Program-made: the position numbers and the translations under genes
The notes under the pieces: model-generated
The model's database searches: none
The model's input: the letters and a program-made list of their open reading frames with translations, nothing else
Told to the model about the DNA's origin: nothing
Origin: Symbiodinium natans
Taxonomy: Eukaryota > Sar > Dinophyceae > Suessiales > Symbiodiniaceae
Direction of reading: 5' to 3'
Assembly (NCBI GenBank): GCA_905221605.1
Contig: CAJNDS010000481.1
Location: 62,001-126,000 of the forward strand
Length of the DNA: 64,000 nt
Shown: piece by piece, positions 1 to 10,040 of the stretch
How positions within the stretch are numbered: position 1 is the stretch's first letter
Layout of the letters: each line of letters begins with the position of its first letter

Positions 1-56
1 ATGGGAAAAGGATGGGGGGAAGGCTATGGCAAAGCCAAAGGCAAAGGCAAAGGCAA

Positions 57-207
57 AGCTGCAAAATGCAGACGTAGTGCCAGAAGCAAAACCACCATCC
101 ATTCCATCATTCATTCACTCGAAGTCAGAGATCTGCAGTTGGGGATATCGCCCAGGCCACTGCCATTGCGTCAAGATGGAACAGCACCCATGACTGCCAT
201 ACATCAA
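57..207 (+). repeat. Direct repeat, left copy (about 150 bp)
   Basis: This stretch, starting AGCTGCAAAATGCAG, recurs in the same orientation at 2094-2243 with only a few substitutions and short indels. The two copies bracket about 1.9 kb that holds a broken minus-strand reading frame. The pair could be short LTRs or a segmental duplication. I see neither a TG...CA border nor a target-site duplication, so the LTR reading is weak. Confidence 0.8.
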
Positions 208-1661
208 TCGTGCCGCATTCGGCATTCAGCTGGGAAGTTCTCGCAGCCGAAAAAGCTGAAGCGTTGTTCGGCCTGGGCGAGGTGTCGGACGCCACCTCAC
301 CTAGCGGGGAAGTGGTATCGTGCCCCCCCCAGGGGGGGGTTCCAGCAGGGACTTTGGTTGTCCCTAACTCCGCAAGCTTGGTTTTGGCCGCGTGCCACAT
401 TGACTTGATTGCACTGCTCACTTCCTGACAGGTCACTGTGCGCTCGTCCATGGTCAGGGGAAATTTCCTGACAGCTACCAACATATCCGGATCTGGATCG
501 CCAGCTTTGTGATTGTAGCACAGCTTGGCCCAGGGTGCGTTGAAGGCACCTTTGTTCTTGTTGGTAGCCGCAGCCAGGCCTTTGTCAGAGGCCCAATGTG
601 CCGCGATGGCGTCGTACCATTCCGGCTTGCCTCTGAAGGGAGGCCTTCGTGTAGGGAATGAAGTAAATTTCCGCCAATGCGCACAGCCGATGGATGGAAA
701 TCTGAAAGGGACGCACGGGTCCACTTCACGAAGCGTCGCAAGGTCAGTGGTTGCCAATTCCGAAAACCGCCAGTCATCTTCCTGCACTTCAGCATCGTCG
801 CTCTCCTCCTCAGACGCACCACTGTGCATTTCCATGGGCTGCGCTTCCTCCCCCCTGCAGAAGACTCTGCAGCAGGTTTGGTCACCAGACATGCTAAGGG
901 CGGGACTTGGCGGAAGGAGACATTTGATCTGGTTTTGGCATCCGGCCATTCCAAGTTAAACGCCGCCCAGAAGTGTTCATGTCTTGGTGAGCGACACAGG
1001 CCGCCAATGCACGCCGCACTGCATCCAAGAAGTGGGGTGGAGCCTCCTCTGGATTGAAGGGCTGATATTGCCTGTGCCCCAGGACCTGACGTGCATTAAG
1101 TTTGACTCTGACATACGCGTTGATTCTCGGGCTTTGGGCAGTTCTGGCGGCCAGGTTGCTGCGCCCACTCGTGCAGACAGGATGCAGGAAGTTGGCCTTG
1201 GACCACTGGCTTTCCCTGATCATCGACTTTGAACGCGGTCTCCGGTCTGGTGGAACTTTGATAGGCTCTGCCTGCAAGCAATGACTGGGCTGCCGGCGGC
1301 ACGTTGACTTGCAGGTCCGTAAGCCTTCCCTGCCTGTCCTGTGCATGTGGGGCAACCTGCATATTGTCAGAGGAGCTAAGAACCACTGGTAGGCCTCCCG
1401 CTCGCAAGGGCGGCGCATTCTGATGCGCGTCGAAGGCGAGCAGCAGCCCTTCTAGCCAGGAATCCGGATCACATAGCACGTCACGGCAGGGAATTTGGCT
1501 GTTTGGACTTCCGGAATGTCCGAGACAGCGAAGAAGAGATCGGCAATGAATGGCACGCCGCCAATTTGCTTGACCACCCTTTCACAAGAAATCCCGTCTT
1601 GGTCAACACCATGACCACCTCCACAGCGGGTATGTCTCTTCGGTCGCTGTGGCGACCGCAC
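125..1661 (-). pseudogene. Frameshifted ORF of unknown function
   Basis: Three overlapping minus-strand frames (1661-1452, 1479/1418-894, 949-125) together read like one decayed protein. Each contains protein-like stretches, for example CERVVKQIGGVPFIADLFF, WLEGLLLAFDAHQNAP and EWYDAIAAHWASDKGLAAA, and each ends where a neighbouring frame takes over. I recognise no catalytic motif. It lies between the two 150-bp direct repeats, so it may be the inside of a small non-autonomous or decayed mobile element. That it is one gene is an inference from adjacent frames and protein-like composition. Confidence 0.35.
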
Positions 1662-2093
1662 CTCGATGTGAAGACCAGCGTCTTTCGCCCAGAGACAGAT
1701 GTGATTGCAGGCCTGTCAGAGACCAGAAAGCCACCAAACAAACAACCCACACAAGCCGGAGCCCAAGTGCATTCCAGCAGCGAAAACGTCCACCTCTCTC
1801 TTAGTACAAGAACGACGCTCTGGATTGGAAGAACATTTGGGCCGACATGCACTGAGTGTGCTTGCTGCGCGCAGACGCTTCTTTTGTTAACGGACGCCCC
1901 TTTACCAGCAGCACAGTGGGCCGGTCTCTTGCGAGCAGGTGAGACACAGAGCTACCCAAGCAGAGAACCACGAAACGAACCAAACAGAGGAAGCAACAAC
2001 ATCCGGAACTGACGAAGGTGAAACGTTTCCCACTTTCAGCACACGAGAAGGTTGAAGTAGATCCAGCAGCTTGGACTCGTGCGTTGCAGGGAG

Positions 2094-2243
2094 AGCTGCA
2101 AAATGCAGACGTAGTGCCAGAAGCAAAACCACCATCCATTCCATCATTTATTCACTCGAAGTCAGAGATCTGCAGTTGGGGACATTGCCCAGGGCACTGC
2201 CATGCGTCAAGATGGAACAGCACCCATGACTGCCACACATCAA
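2094..2243 (+). repeat. Direct repeat, right copy (about 150 bp)
   Basis: Second copy of the 57-207 repeat, same orientation, about 2.04 kb downstream. It begins with the same AGCTGCAAAATGCAG and ends at ACATCAA. Confidence 0.8.
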
Positions 2244-2360
2244 CTTTGATTTTTTGCCTAGCGGCAAAATGGGGGTGCGAAGCACTCTCCCGCTATGTCT
2301 GTAGCCTCCGAGAAAAAACTGCGCAAGAAGCAGAACTTCTTGTACTTCTTGTTCTTCTAG

Positions 2361-2649
<289 letters not shown>

Positions 2650-3990
2650 GGAAGCACCTGTGTTTGTGTGATAAGACATGTCCCCTCGCTTCGTGCGTTG
2701 TGTGTAGGTTGCATTTTGCAGCAAGCATCATTGTAGCATGCGATGCAGTGACGTAGCAATTGCATGTCGTTTGCTCTTGCTTTTGTACAGCTCCACGTCA
2801 TCTCGACTGCAGCTGTGGACACTCAAACTCTCAAACAAGGTCGTAGCTCAAAGCAGTTTGCTTAGCTGAGCTATTAGCCGAAGGCAACAAACCCGCCATA
2901 GTGCCTGTTAACGTACTGCAGCTGCGCAGCAGGTTGCGAGCTCTTGTATACGATCCAATTGGGATCAGCTGCACTGTGATCCAGCGGCGACGACGAGGTG
3001 CGACCGAATGTGGTGTACGATCGGGCAGCGGCGGCGCTGGATGCCAGTTTCCACGAGTCGGACGATGCCAAGGCGATGAAAGCTCGAGCTAAGTATGATT
3101 CGCTGGATAAGAAGTCCACTGCCGCCTCGAGGCCTGACCGAGCTCAATGCCGCTGGGGTCGACAAGTGCCAGAAGGACCTGCTCTACGACTATCTGCACA
3201 AGATACGGGCACCTCCGCGACGAGGTCTCGCGAGATCGGCGATTTCCAACAAGAGTTTCGAGGGGTGGAAAGCTGGTGAGGCCGCGCTCGTGGTGTGTGA
3301 AATCACTTTGCGTAAGGATGCGAATAAGGCCTTGGAGGCGAGCTACAACACTGCCGAGGCGCGGGGCTCGAGTCCTAAGATCAAGGACAAGCGGAAGAAG
3401 AAAGGTGGTGAGTAGGATTTGGATGTGCAATGGGGGGCACGTCCCCGCTCTTCGAACTCAAGTACACGGGACAAAACCTCACGCTCAGCTTCCCGGCAGT
3501 CTTCAGTGCCTACGCCTGGTCAAGGGGTGGCGTGCCAAAGAGGTCCAGCCAACCTGCTGTTTTTGGAACTGTCGCCTCTTTACTACATCAGCAGCGCAGT
3601 AGACCGTCCTTGTGGGTCTCAACACTAGAGGTGAAACAGTCGCAGGCGCGAAAAACCAGAGCAAGACCAAAAACACCACCAGACAAAACCAAAAGCACCA
3701 AACGTCGAGGTGTCCCCCGCGCTCAGTACTCGAAGTCGTCGTTGAAGTTCAGGTGCAATCAAGCAGCGCAGAGCATGCGGGGGAGTCGCAAAATGCGAGA
3801 GTATGCCAGATCATCAAAACCATCATGCAGCCACTGGTGCAACAAAGTTCAGCACGGAAATTTGTAAATCGAAGAAGGACAGCGAAGTTACCGACCAACA
3901 CGGGCAGGTACCAGGCACACAGTGGCAAGGGAAGTTACAGAGTGGCCAGCACCGAGGCTGATACCTCCCAGACGCAAGTGAGCTTGCCGA

Positions 3991-4338
3991 GTGGTGTGGG
4001 GGATGCCAAACGCAAACATTGTGCCACATGGTATCCTTGTGCCCTCGCAAGGCCGCACAGAAGAGGGGAGAGCGAGCAAGTTCTTGCTGAGAGTCAGAGA
4101 AACGCAACGTTTGCCAGCTCTGTGCCACGGTGGGGATCAAGGACGGTTCTCACCGAGTCCGACACCATGGTTTCGCAGCTGCCGACCAGTGTGCCTCTGG
4201 AGGTGCAGCGGTGACAATGGCAAGGGCAAGGAAAAGGGCAAAGGCTCGGGTGGTCAGGTGGGCCGCTTGTTCGCCAGTGGGCGTTGTACTTTCGGAGACA
4301 AGTGTGGTTTGCACCTCAAGAGAGATGCTGCGCATTAG
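3991..4338 (+). pseudogene. Possible remnant of a Gag-like zinc-knuckle protein
   Basis: The C-terminal part of this plus-strand frame has a GKGKEKGKGSGG linker followed by FASGRCTFGDKCGLHL, a CCCH-like knuckle (C-x5-C-x3-H, first Cys not seen). Short basic and lysine-rich frames upstream (about 2.99-3.42 kb) may belong to the same decayed gene but are not in register. Lysine/glycine linkers ahead of zinc knuckles also occur in the Gag proteins of elements B and C. I call this a weak, strongly decayed retroelement Gag; it could be a host CCCH protein fragment. The rest of 2.9-5.0 kb holds no other recognisable gene. Confidence 0.3.
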
Positions 4339-5302
4339 TAACAGCAGCAGGAGCCATCCGGAGAAAGGAGCAAGAAAGCCAAGGCGAAAGCTGCAAAGGC
4401 CAAAGCAGCTACCGTCCGAGGAGCGAGTTTACTCCTTGTTTGAGGCCAGTGGATCAGTAGGAGACCTTGTGCCTCTTTATGTGAAAGCAGAGCTCGCGCA
4501 GCTGTCTCTTTTTCACTTCGCACTTGAGCCAAACACCAAAGTGTTCAGCAAGCTTCAGTTCTTGCAGCAAGCTCTCTCCAAGAGCTAAGGGCTCCAAAAA
4601 GCTACGAATTCCATCTCAACTTTGTTCTACAAAGGAGGTAAAGCAAAAGAACAATGCAACTGCTTTGGTCTACACCTCGGGGACTTCAGGTCACTTCCGA
4701 ACAGCAAAACAGCGAAGCTTCAGAGTCCACTCTGCACTCCTACTCCCATCCTACACGTCCAACGGCAACGAACGAAGTGGCGGGGACACGGAGTGAGTTG
4801 CAACAAGACAGAACCTCAGAGTTCTGACACGCACTTCTTCACTACTGCTCTCAAGCAGTTCCAAGTGCTTCAAAACTCATCCTAGGCCATGCCAACAAGA
4901 CAAGACATGTGTCGCAGTCAACCCAAACACGCCTTAGGGACTTTGGGCAAAACCAAACATGCTCATGCCAAGTCATGCAGCAGAAAAACTCTCATGCTTC
5001 TCTCTGTATGGTCAAACACCACATGGCACCAACTGGGCAAACACTACAGGTGAATTTTTCTTCTCAAAGCGCGCAGCGCGGCCGCCGAAACGGCAGTACC
5101 TAAGAAACCCGGGTGGCTACCTTGAGCCAGACCTGGGGGAAAAGGGCTTTGACACCTACAGCCTACACACCCACAGTCGTTGTGACTAGGCGTGCTTGCC
5201 TACTGGCACTGATTACCCGGGCGCTTTCCAGGCTGGTGCTGAGCCCAAACTCTCACAGGAAAAATTGAGGTGAGAAAAGAAAGCCTTTGGCGCGTGGTCT
5301 GA

Positions 5303-6069
5303 CTAGGCTTGTGCAGGGGACGCTATGTCCAGGAGGCCTTGGCTCCATGGTACGTCAGCAGAGGCTAGGCTAACCTCATGGGCCGACTTGTGCAAGTGCG
5401 AAAGGTGCACCTGGAATCTGCGGGCATGGCTAGAGCGAGAGAACTTCGCTAGGCGGTTTCGGCTCAGGTCGTCGGCGTCGGTGTTCTTGGCTCCGGGAAT
5501 ATGGCCGATCTCCAATTCTAGGCCGCGTGCGTGGGCCCAGGAGGCCACCTTCTCCAGGAAGAAGCTAAGCGGAAAGGCCGTTGTGAAGAGTTTGTTGATG
5601 GAGGCTTGAGTGGGGCTATTGTCGCTGCGCGAGGCGACGCAGAACCTGAGGCAGGAGCAACCAGTGGCCTCGTAGGCCATTTGCAGCAGAACCCGCCACG
5701 GTTTCGAAGCAGGGCATCCTTCGTGAGGAAGGGCCAGGCTGTGCGGAGTTCCTTGATGTCCCATTGCTGTGCAAACCACCAGGTGTTAGAGGATGTGGCC
5801 AGCCATCCTCCAATTCCGACGGTGGTACCGTCTGCCATGGCGTCTGCGGCTGATAGGCAGGGCAGAAGAGGCTGGCGGGCCAGCGGCATGACAAATTCAT
5901 AGGCGAAGCACTGGGCGAGCCAGTGTATGGCGGCTTTGCTTTCGTTGCGCAGCGTAATCTCCGAGGCTGAGGGGTCTGCAATGCGGACCCAGATCGTCTT
6001 GTCGGCGGCCGGAATAGGCCAAATGTCCGTTTTGGCCCGGACGGGGACCTCGATAACTTTGGCATGCAA
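5303..6069 (-). pseudogene. RNase H domain of element A, in two frames
   Basis: The domain would cut the RNA strand of the RNA:DNA hybrid during reverse transcription. The first part (frame at 6069-5518) has ADGTTVGIGGWL with the first catalytic Asp and WDIKELRTAW with the Glu. The second part (frame at 5779-5303) has SDNSPTQASINKLF with an Asp and IGHIPGAKNTDADDLSR, the classic retroelement RNase H C-terminus with the last Asp. The frame switch lies near 5.73-5.76 kb. The join to the upstream RT also needs a shift near 6.08 kb. All four acidic positions are present, so decay seems limited to indels. Confidence 0.7.
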
Positions 6070-6983
6070 TGGGAGCTGAAGGACGAGGCGTCCTTAGTAA
6101 TTTTGCAAGAGGCGTCGAGGCACCAGAGGAACTGTGACCAGCTTCTCGGAGGCACGGGGTAGCACGTGCCCGGCGGGCTATGCAGATCTGAGTAGATCGG
6201 GGCTGTGAAGCAGCGGAGGTGTGGGCTGATGCTCGTGGCCCACATCAGTAGGCCGAGGCATGCCTCCAGCTCTTTGCGGGGGACCCGCTTGTGCTGCAGC
6301 AATTGGAGCAGCTGCGCGCGGAGTTTGTCCAACTTGGGCTGGGCTAGGCAGACGGTTTCGGTGCGGAAACAGAACTGCCAGCCGCACCAGATGATACTGG
6401 GTCCGAAGGAGGCCTTCTTCCAGCTGATGGGCGCTCCTATCAGAGAGAGGTAGGCCACGACGAAGGCCAGTTGCTGGGGTGCGCGGCAATGCAAAAGAGA
6501 GAGCAAGAGGTCGTCTACGTAGAGCCAAGCTTTGTGCGGCTCGGGGGCCATGAGGCGGTGGAGGAGCCGCAGTAGCAGGGCTCCGACCCGCTGCCACCAG
6601 TAGGCGGAGAACCGGGCGCCGAAGTGGCAGACCACATAGGCATATAGGCGGCCTGCATTTCGGAAAAGCAGTAGGCCTTGGTCCGAGTGGCGGACCTTGA
6701 CCCGCTTGTGGGCAGCTTTAAAGTCAAGGGCGGCTCCTTGCGAGGCATTGGGCGGATCGTGAGGCTTGAAGGTGGTGCGCACGTCGGCGGCTGTAGGTAG
6801 GCAGACCCTTTCGGGCAGTGTGCAGCGTGGGTTCACATTGCACACTGAGCTGTCAAGGACCATCCTGGGGTCTTTGCCATCGGCCTGTACCACGTTTAGC
6901 TTCCCTATGGCGATGCCTTTAGGCCATTTGGCGCGAGCTTCCTGTTCGCCCCCAAAAACTTCTATGACCCACCCCTGGGCCAT
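5616..6983 (-). CDS. Reverse transcriptase of element A (YVDD)
   Basis: RT palm and fingers are readable: KDPRMVLDSSVCNVN, an ALDFKAAHKRV segment corresponding to motif A (D in LDFKAA), AYVVCHFGARFSAYWWQRV, and the catalytic box AWLYVDDLLLSLL (YVDD). Downstream, ISWKKASFGPSIIWCGWQF and ELEACLGLLMWA match the thumb/connection of DIRS/Ty3-type RTs. Roughly the last 150 residues of this frame are out of register, because the RNase H continues in another frame from about 6.08 kb. Upstream the true N-terminus (a NWKNAEAQPDLLQRLIEEEM-like stretch) continues beyond the first Met and merges with the MTase after a shift near 7.16 kb. It is therefore part of a polyprotein rather than a free gene. Confidence 0.8.
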   Translation of the reverse strand: MAQGWVIEVFGGEQEARAKWPKGIAIGKLNVVQADGKDPRMVLDSSVCNVNPRCTLPERVCLPTAADVRTTFKPHDPPNASQGAALDFKAAHKRVKVRHSDQGLLLFRNAGRLYAYVVCHFGARFSAYWWQRVGALLLRLLHRLMAPEPHKAWLYVDDLLLSLLHCRAPQQLAFVVAYLSLIGAPISWKKASFGPSIIWCGWQFCFRTETVCLAQPKLDKLRAQLLQLLQHKRVPRKELEACLGLLMWATSISPHLRCFTAPIYSDLHSPPGTCYPVPPRSWSQFLWCLDASCKITKDASSFSSHCMPKLSRSPSGPKRTFGLFRPPTRRSGSALQTPQPRRLRCATKAKPPYTGSPSASPMNLSCRWPASLFCPAYQPQTPWQTVPPSELEDGWPHPLTPGGLHSNGTSRNSAQPGPSSRRMPCFETVAGSAANGLRGHWLLLPQVLRRLAQRQ

Positions 6984-6994
6984 TTCTTCTTCAA

Positions 6995-8674
6995 TTAGGC
7001 GCTGGAGGAGGTCAGGCTGGGCCTCGGCGTTCTTCCAATTGGTGTCAAACTCTTTGAGGCAAGTGTCCAGTGGGTGTTGGGCCTGTTGGGCGTCAACGGC
7101 AGGCCATTGGTTGCTGCTGACAATGGGCTCGAAGACGCGGGCACTCCTTGGGCCAGGACGGAGGGCAAGTGCTTATCAATGTCCTGGGTAATGCGGGCCA
7201 AGTGCGATAGAAGGCCGAGGCGAAAGGGCTGGCCCTCTTCTATGGCAGAGGCTGATTGCGGCGGCAGGTTCAGGCTGGCTGCCGCCATTTGCAGTAGCGA
7301 GCCCTGTTCCTCTTCGGAGAGGGGATGTTCGGGCTTGCTCTGGGCGATATGCGCGGCAATGCGCTTGTATCGGTCATCTTGCATGCACCAGGCTTGCATT
7401 TTCTCAATGAGGGGGGCTAGGCAAGCTTGGGGCGTGGCTGTCATCGAGGAGTCGGCGGTGCTTTGAAGGCCCGCGCCGTCGCAGGCTGGTGCCCTTGGTC
7501 CGGGGCCAGCCATGTGCTGTGGCAAGGCCTGAAGGAGGCTGCAGGCGAGCGCGGCGGGGTATTCAGCTGTGCTGGAGCTGATGTACCCGCCCGAAGTGTC
7601 ACGCTTGTTGCGCAGGGATGGGTGCTTGAAAGCGTGGGCACAGTTGTGCTGCACCCCTCTAATATGAGGGCTGTTGGAGGCGAAAGCCCAAGATTTGGAC
7701 CACGTCACTCCAAAGCCGCAGGCGGCCACTGAGGCTACGTGGGCAGCTGAGGCACGCAAGAGTTGTTGGCATGAGGGCTCCAGCCAGGCCATGCTGGAAG
7801 GGGGGTTTTCAAGGCCCCAAGTTCCCCCCGAGGATGCAACTGCTCGGCAGAGTTGATGGCACCGTTCATGTATGCGGCGGCTTTCTTCGGCTTGGCGTGC
7901 GAGCACTGGGCTATTGGAAGGCAGGCCATTGAGGTGCTCGGGTGTGCGGCACGGAGGGGGGCCCCCCGGTGCGAGCTTGAGCACTGAGTAGTCTCGGCAA
8001 GGCGGGGCTAGCCGGAGCAGGCGAGTGAAGAAGGCATCAGAGAGTATGTCGTGTGCTTCGTCAATGGCAATGTCTATGGGAGCCCAGTGTGGGATGCCCA
8101 TTTGTGAGGCGGCTGCAGAGATCGGTGCGTGCTTGCCTGCAAAGAGGTCTACGAGCACCCTGGCGGGGGCATCTAACTCCAGCGGCTTTTCGGCGCACGG
8201 CTCGCGTGCTGCATGGGCCGCATCCCGTCTCCAAACGAGATTGCGGAAAGTTGGGGGATTGTTCATTGCCCCGTGTGTGTGCGGGCTGGGCGCCACGTCC
8301 AAGGGCTGATCTCTGCGCGGTGTATCCGCATGGGAAAAGGCCGTGAGGGGCCGTGTTTTCCCTGGTGGGCTAGACGGGGCCCCGAAAACCGTGATGGGCT
8401 TAGGGCAGGCTTGCTGGGGCTGTGGGGCGGCGGGCGTATGCCGCGTCTCTGGTGCGTGTGGAGAGGGCGCAGGCGGTCCGACTTGGGCGTCTGGGCTGTG
8501 GGAAAAAACCGTGATGGGCTTATCCCTGTTGGCCTGCGGCTCGTCCGGCTTAGAGAAGGCTGTGGCGGGCTTGCCCGGCGGAAGTCGAGGTTGTGCCGAT
8601 GGGCCGGCGTGGCTGATGCCCAGGGGGGCAGGCTCGTCCGGAACTGTCCCTGGGCAGACAGAGTCCGGACTGTT
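6995..8674 (-). CDS. C5-cytosine methyltransferase-like domain of element A
   Basis: Predicted SAM-dependent DNA methyltransferase fold. Counting from the frame's initiator-like codon at 8302: motif I VDLFAGKHAPIS (about 51-62), motif IV RLAPPCRDYS with a Pro-Cys pair (Cys about 102), motif VI GLENPPSS (Glu-Asn-Pro about 165-167), then a conserved tail with W-x-KSW-x-F and STAEYPAALA. PC plus ENP is typical of C5 enzymes; the N6-adenine Dam-type enzymes of classic DIRS elements use DPPY. The frame is open without a stop from 8674, just after the Gag TGA, so about 124 proline-rich residues join Gag to this domain. That linker carries two KPITVF motifs, and no oxygenase domain is present. The downstream end leaves the RT frame near 7.16 kb. 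Confidence 0.72.
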   Translation of the reverse strand, partial: NSPDSVCPGTVPDEPAPLGISHAGPSAQPRLPPGKPATAFSKPDEPQANRDKPITVFSHSPDAQVGPPAPSPHAPETRHTPAAPQPQQACPKPITVFGAPSSPPGKTRPLTAFSHADTPRRDQPLDVAPSPHTHGAMNNPPTFRNLVWRRDAAHAAREPCAEKPLELDAPARVLVDLFAGKHAPISAAASQMGIPHWAPIDIAIDEAHDILSDAFFTRLLRLAPPCRDYSVLKLAPGGPPPCRTPEHLNGLPSNSPVLARQAEESRRIHERCHQLCRAVASSGGTWGLENPPSSMAWLEPSCQQLLRASAAHVASVAACGFGVTWSKSWAFASNSPHIRGVQHNCAHAFKHPSLRNKRDTSGGYISSSTAEYPAALACSLLQALPQHMAGPGPRAPACDGAGLQSTADSSMTATPQACLAPLIEKMQAWCMQDDRYKRIAAHIAQSKPEHPLSEEEQGSLLQMAAASLNLPPQSASAIEEGQPFRLGLLSHLARITQDIDKHLPSVLAQGVPASSSPLSAATNGLPLTPNRPNTHWTLASKSLTPIGRTPRPSLTSSSA

Positions 8675-8680
8675 TCAAGT
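8672..8680 (-). promoter_or_regulatory. In-frame TGA between Gag and MTase: candidate readthrough site (A)
   Basis: The Gag frame ends ACG TGA AAC at 8675-8677. I checked every codon from there to 8303 in the same register and found no other stop, so the MTase frame is a direct continuation of Gag. The context (TGA then A) is weaker than at the matching sites of elements B and C. Confidence 0.5.
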
Positions 8681-10038
8681 GCGGGGCTTGCCGTGCTCGG
8701 AGGCTGGGTGCTTTTGTGCGCATCCGCGCACAGCGCAGATGTGAGCGAACTTGCATTCTGGCAGTTTGCATTGGCCGGTTTGGAAACGGCGGCAGATGGG
8801 CTGGCCTTTGTGCACGCCGACCCAATTGGCTGGCAAATTGGTGATTTTGCCTTGGCTTACCGCGGCCCTTTTTTGGCAGACGTTCTGAGGAGCGGTCGGG
8901 CTTAGGCGGCGGAGGCGGGACCTGTGAGAGAGCCCTGGGCCTGAGTTGGAGCAGGCTGGAGACGTCATTGCGAATGGCGGTGAGCTCGTGCAGGGCATCA
9001 TCCAGGGACCAGGACTGGGCTACTAGGTCCGATATGGCTGCCCAGATCTTGCGATCTGCAGCAATGAGCTCCCCAGTGGTGGGCGTGCGTAGGCCTAGCT
9101 GGGCGTCGGGCTGCTGTAGGCAGAGCTCTCTTACTTTCTTGTCCAGGGCCTTGAGGTTTTGCAGGTGTGCTGCCCCGCAGAGGGCCCACGCGTTGCGGAA
9201 CACGGTTTGGATGCGTTCCAACCAGGCGGCTGCGAGGCGCATGTGCTCGACGGGCACCTCGGGCGTTTCGTCGAAGAAGGCGGAGGCGATAATCTGGGCC
9301 TCTGTGCGGATGGCCTTGGCAGATTTGGCCTCCATGTGCTCCTGGTATTGCTTGGCGAAAAGGCGGAATTGCCAGGGAATCCATCGCAGCTTTTCCCCTG
9401 GTTTGAGGCTGTGGTGCACTAGGCTGAGTAGGCGGATACTGGGCATGGAGTCTTGGTCGAGCAGTTCGCCAGGATAATTGGCTTTGAATTTGTCGATCAT
9501 GTCCTGGACTGCTTCTTGTGTGAGGCGAGGGGGCAGGTGTTCCATCCACTGGGATGGTTGAGAAGGCAGTGCAGAGGCGGAGGCTTGGGCTCCCCCGGGC
9601 GAGGCCGTGCCGGCATCGGGGGCCTGGGTCTTCTTATGGCACTGGTCCAAGGCTTTGCGTAGGCGGGCAATTTCGACCGAGGACTCGAGGTCCCCGGTCG
9701 TCAGGCCTTGGGCTGTCGACTCGGGCAAGGCATTGATGAAAATCGATAGGCGGTCGACGCTGGGGAATGCCCAGGCAAAGTCGGATATGCTCTGATAGCC
9801 CTGTTCTGACAAGGCTGTGCACAAGAGGTCATGAACTCGGCATTCCTTGAGGAGGTCGTGGAAGGCCGTGATGAAGGCGGAGAGGGGAGTGAGGATCACG
9901 TTCAAGTTGAAGATGGCTGCGGCAGGCACCTCGGCAGGCAGGGGGTGCGGGCAGGGCGGGGTCAGAGGTGGCGGCGCTAACTTGCAGGCAACCCAAGCGG
10001 CAGAAAAAGGCAGTCGTCTTTTCTTGCGTGTGGGCCAT
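8675..10038 (-). pseudogene. Gag-like protein of element A, in three frames
   Basis: An ATG at 10038 lies 2 bp after the YR stop codon (10041-10043). The main frame (9929 to about 8.95 kb) holds a helical region whose start, LLKECRVHDLL...GYQSISDFAWAF, matches the first helices of the Gags of B and C (IGL...GL/GY-T...FAF). Later it has ERIQTVFRNAWALCGAAHL and a proline/lysine-rich linker. The C-terminus moves to a third frame (9001-8675) with ICRRFQTGQC, CKFAHICAVRGC and a final HPASEH, the same Cys/His array that closes the B and C Gags. The role is particle assembly and RNA binding by analogy. Two indels, near 9.95 and 8.95 kb, break it. Confidence 0.65.
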
Positions 10039-10040
10039 GT

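Noticed and set aside
6995-8302. N6-adenine (Dam-type) MTase as in classic DIRS elements
   Set aside because: No DPPY motif; PC and ENP motifs fit the C5 type.
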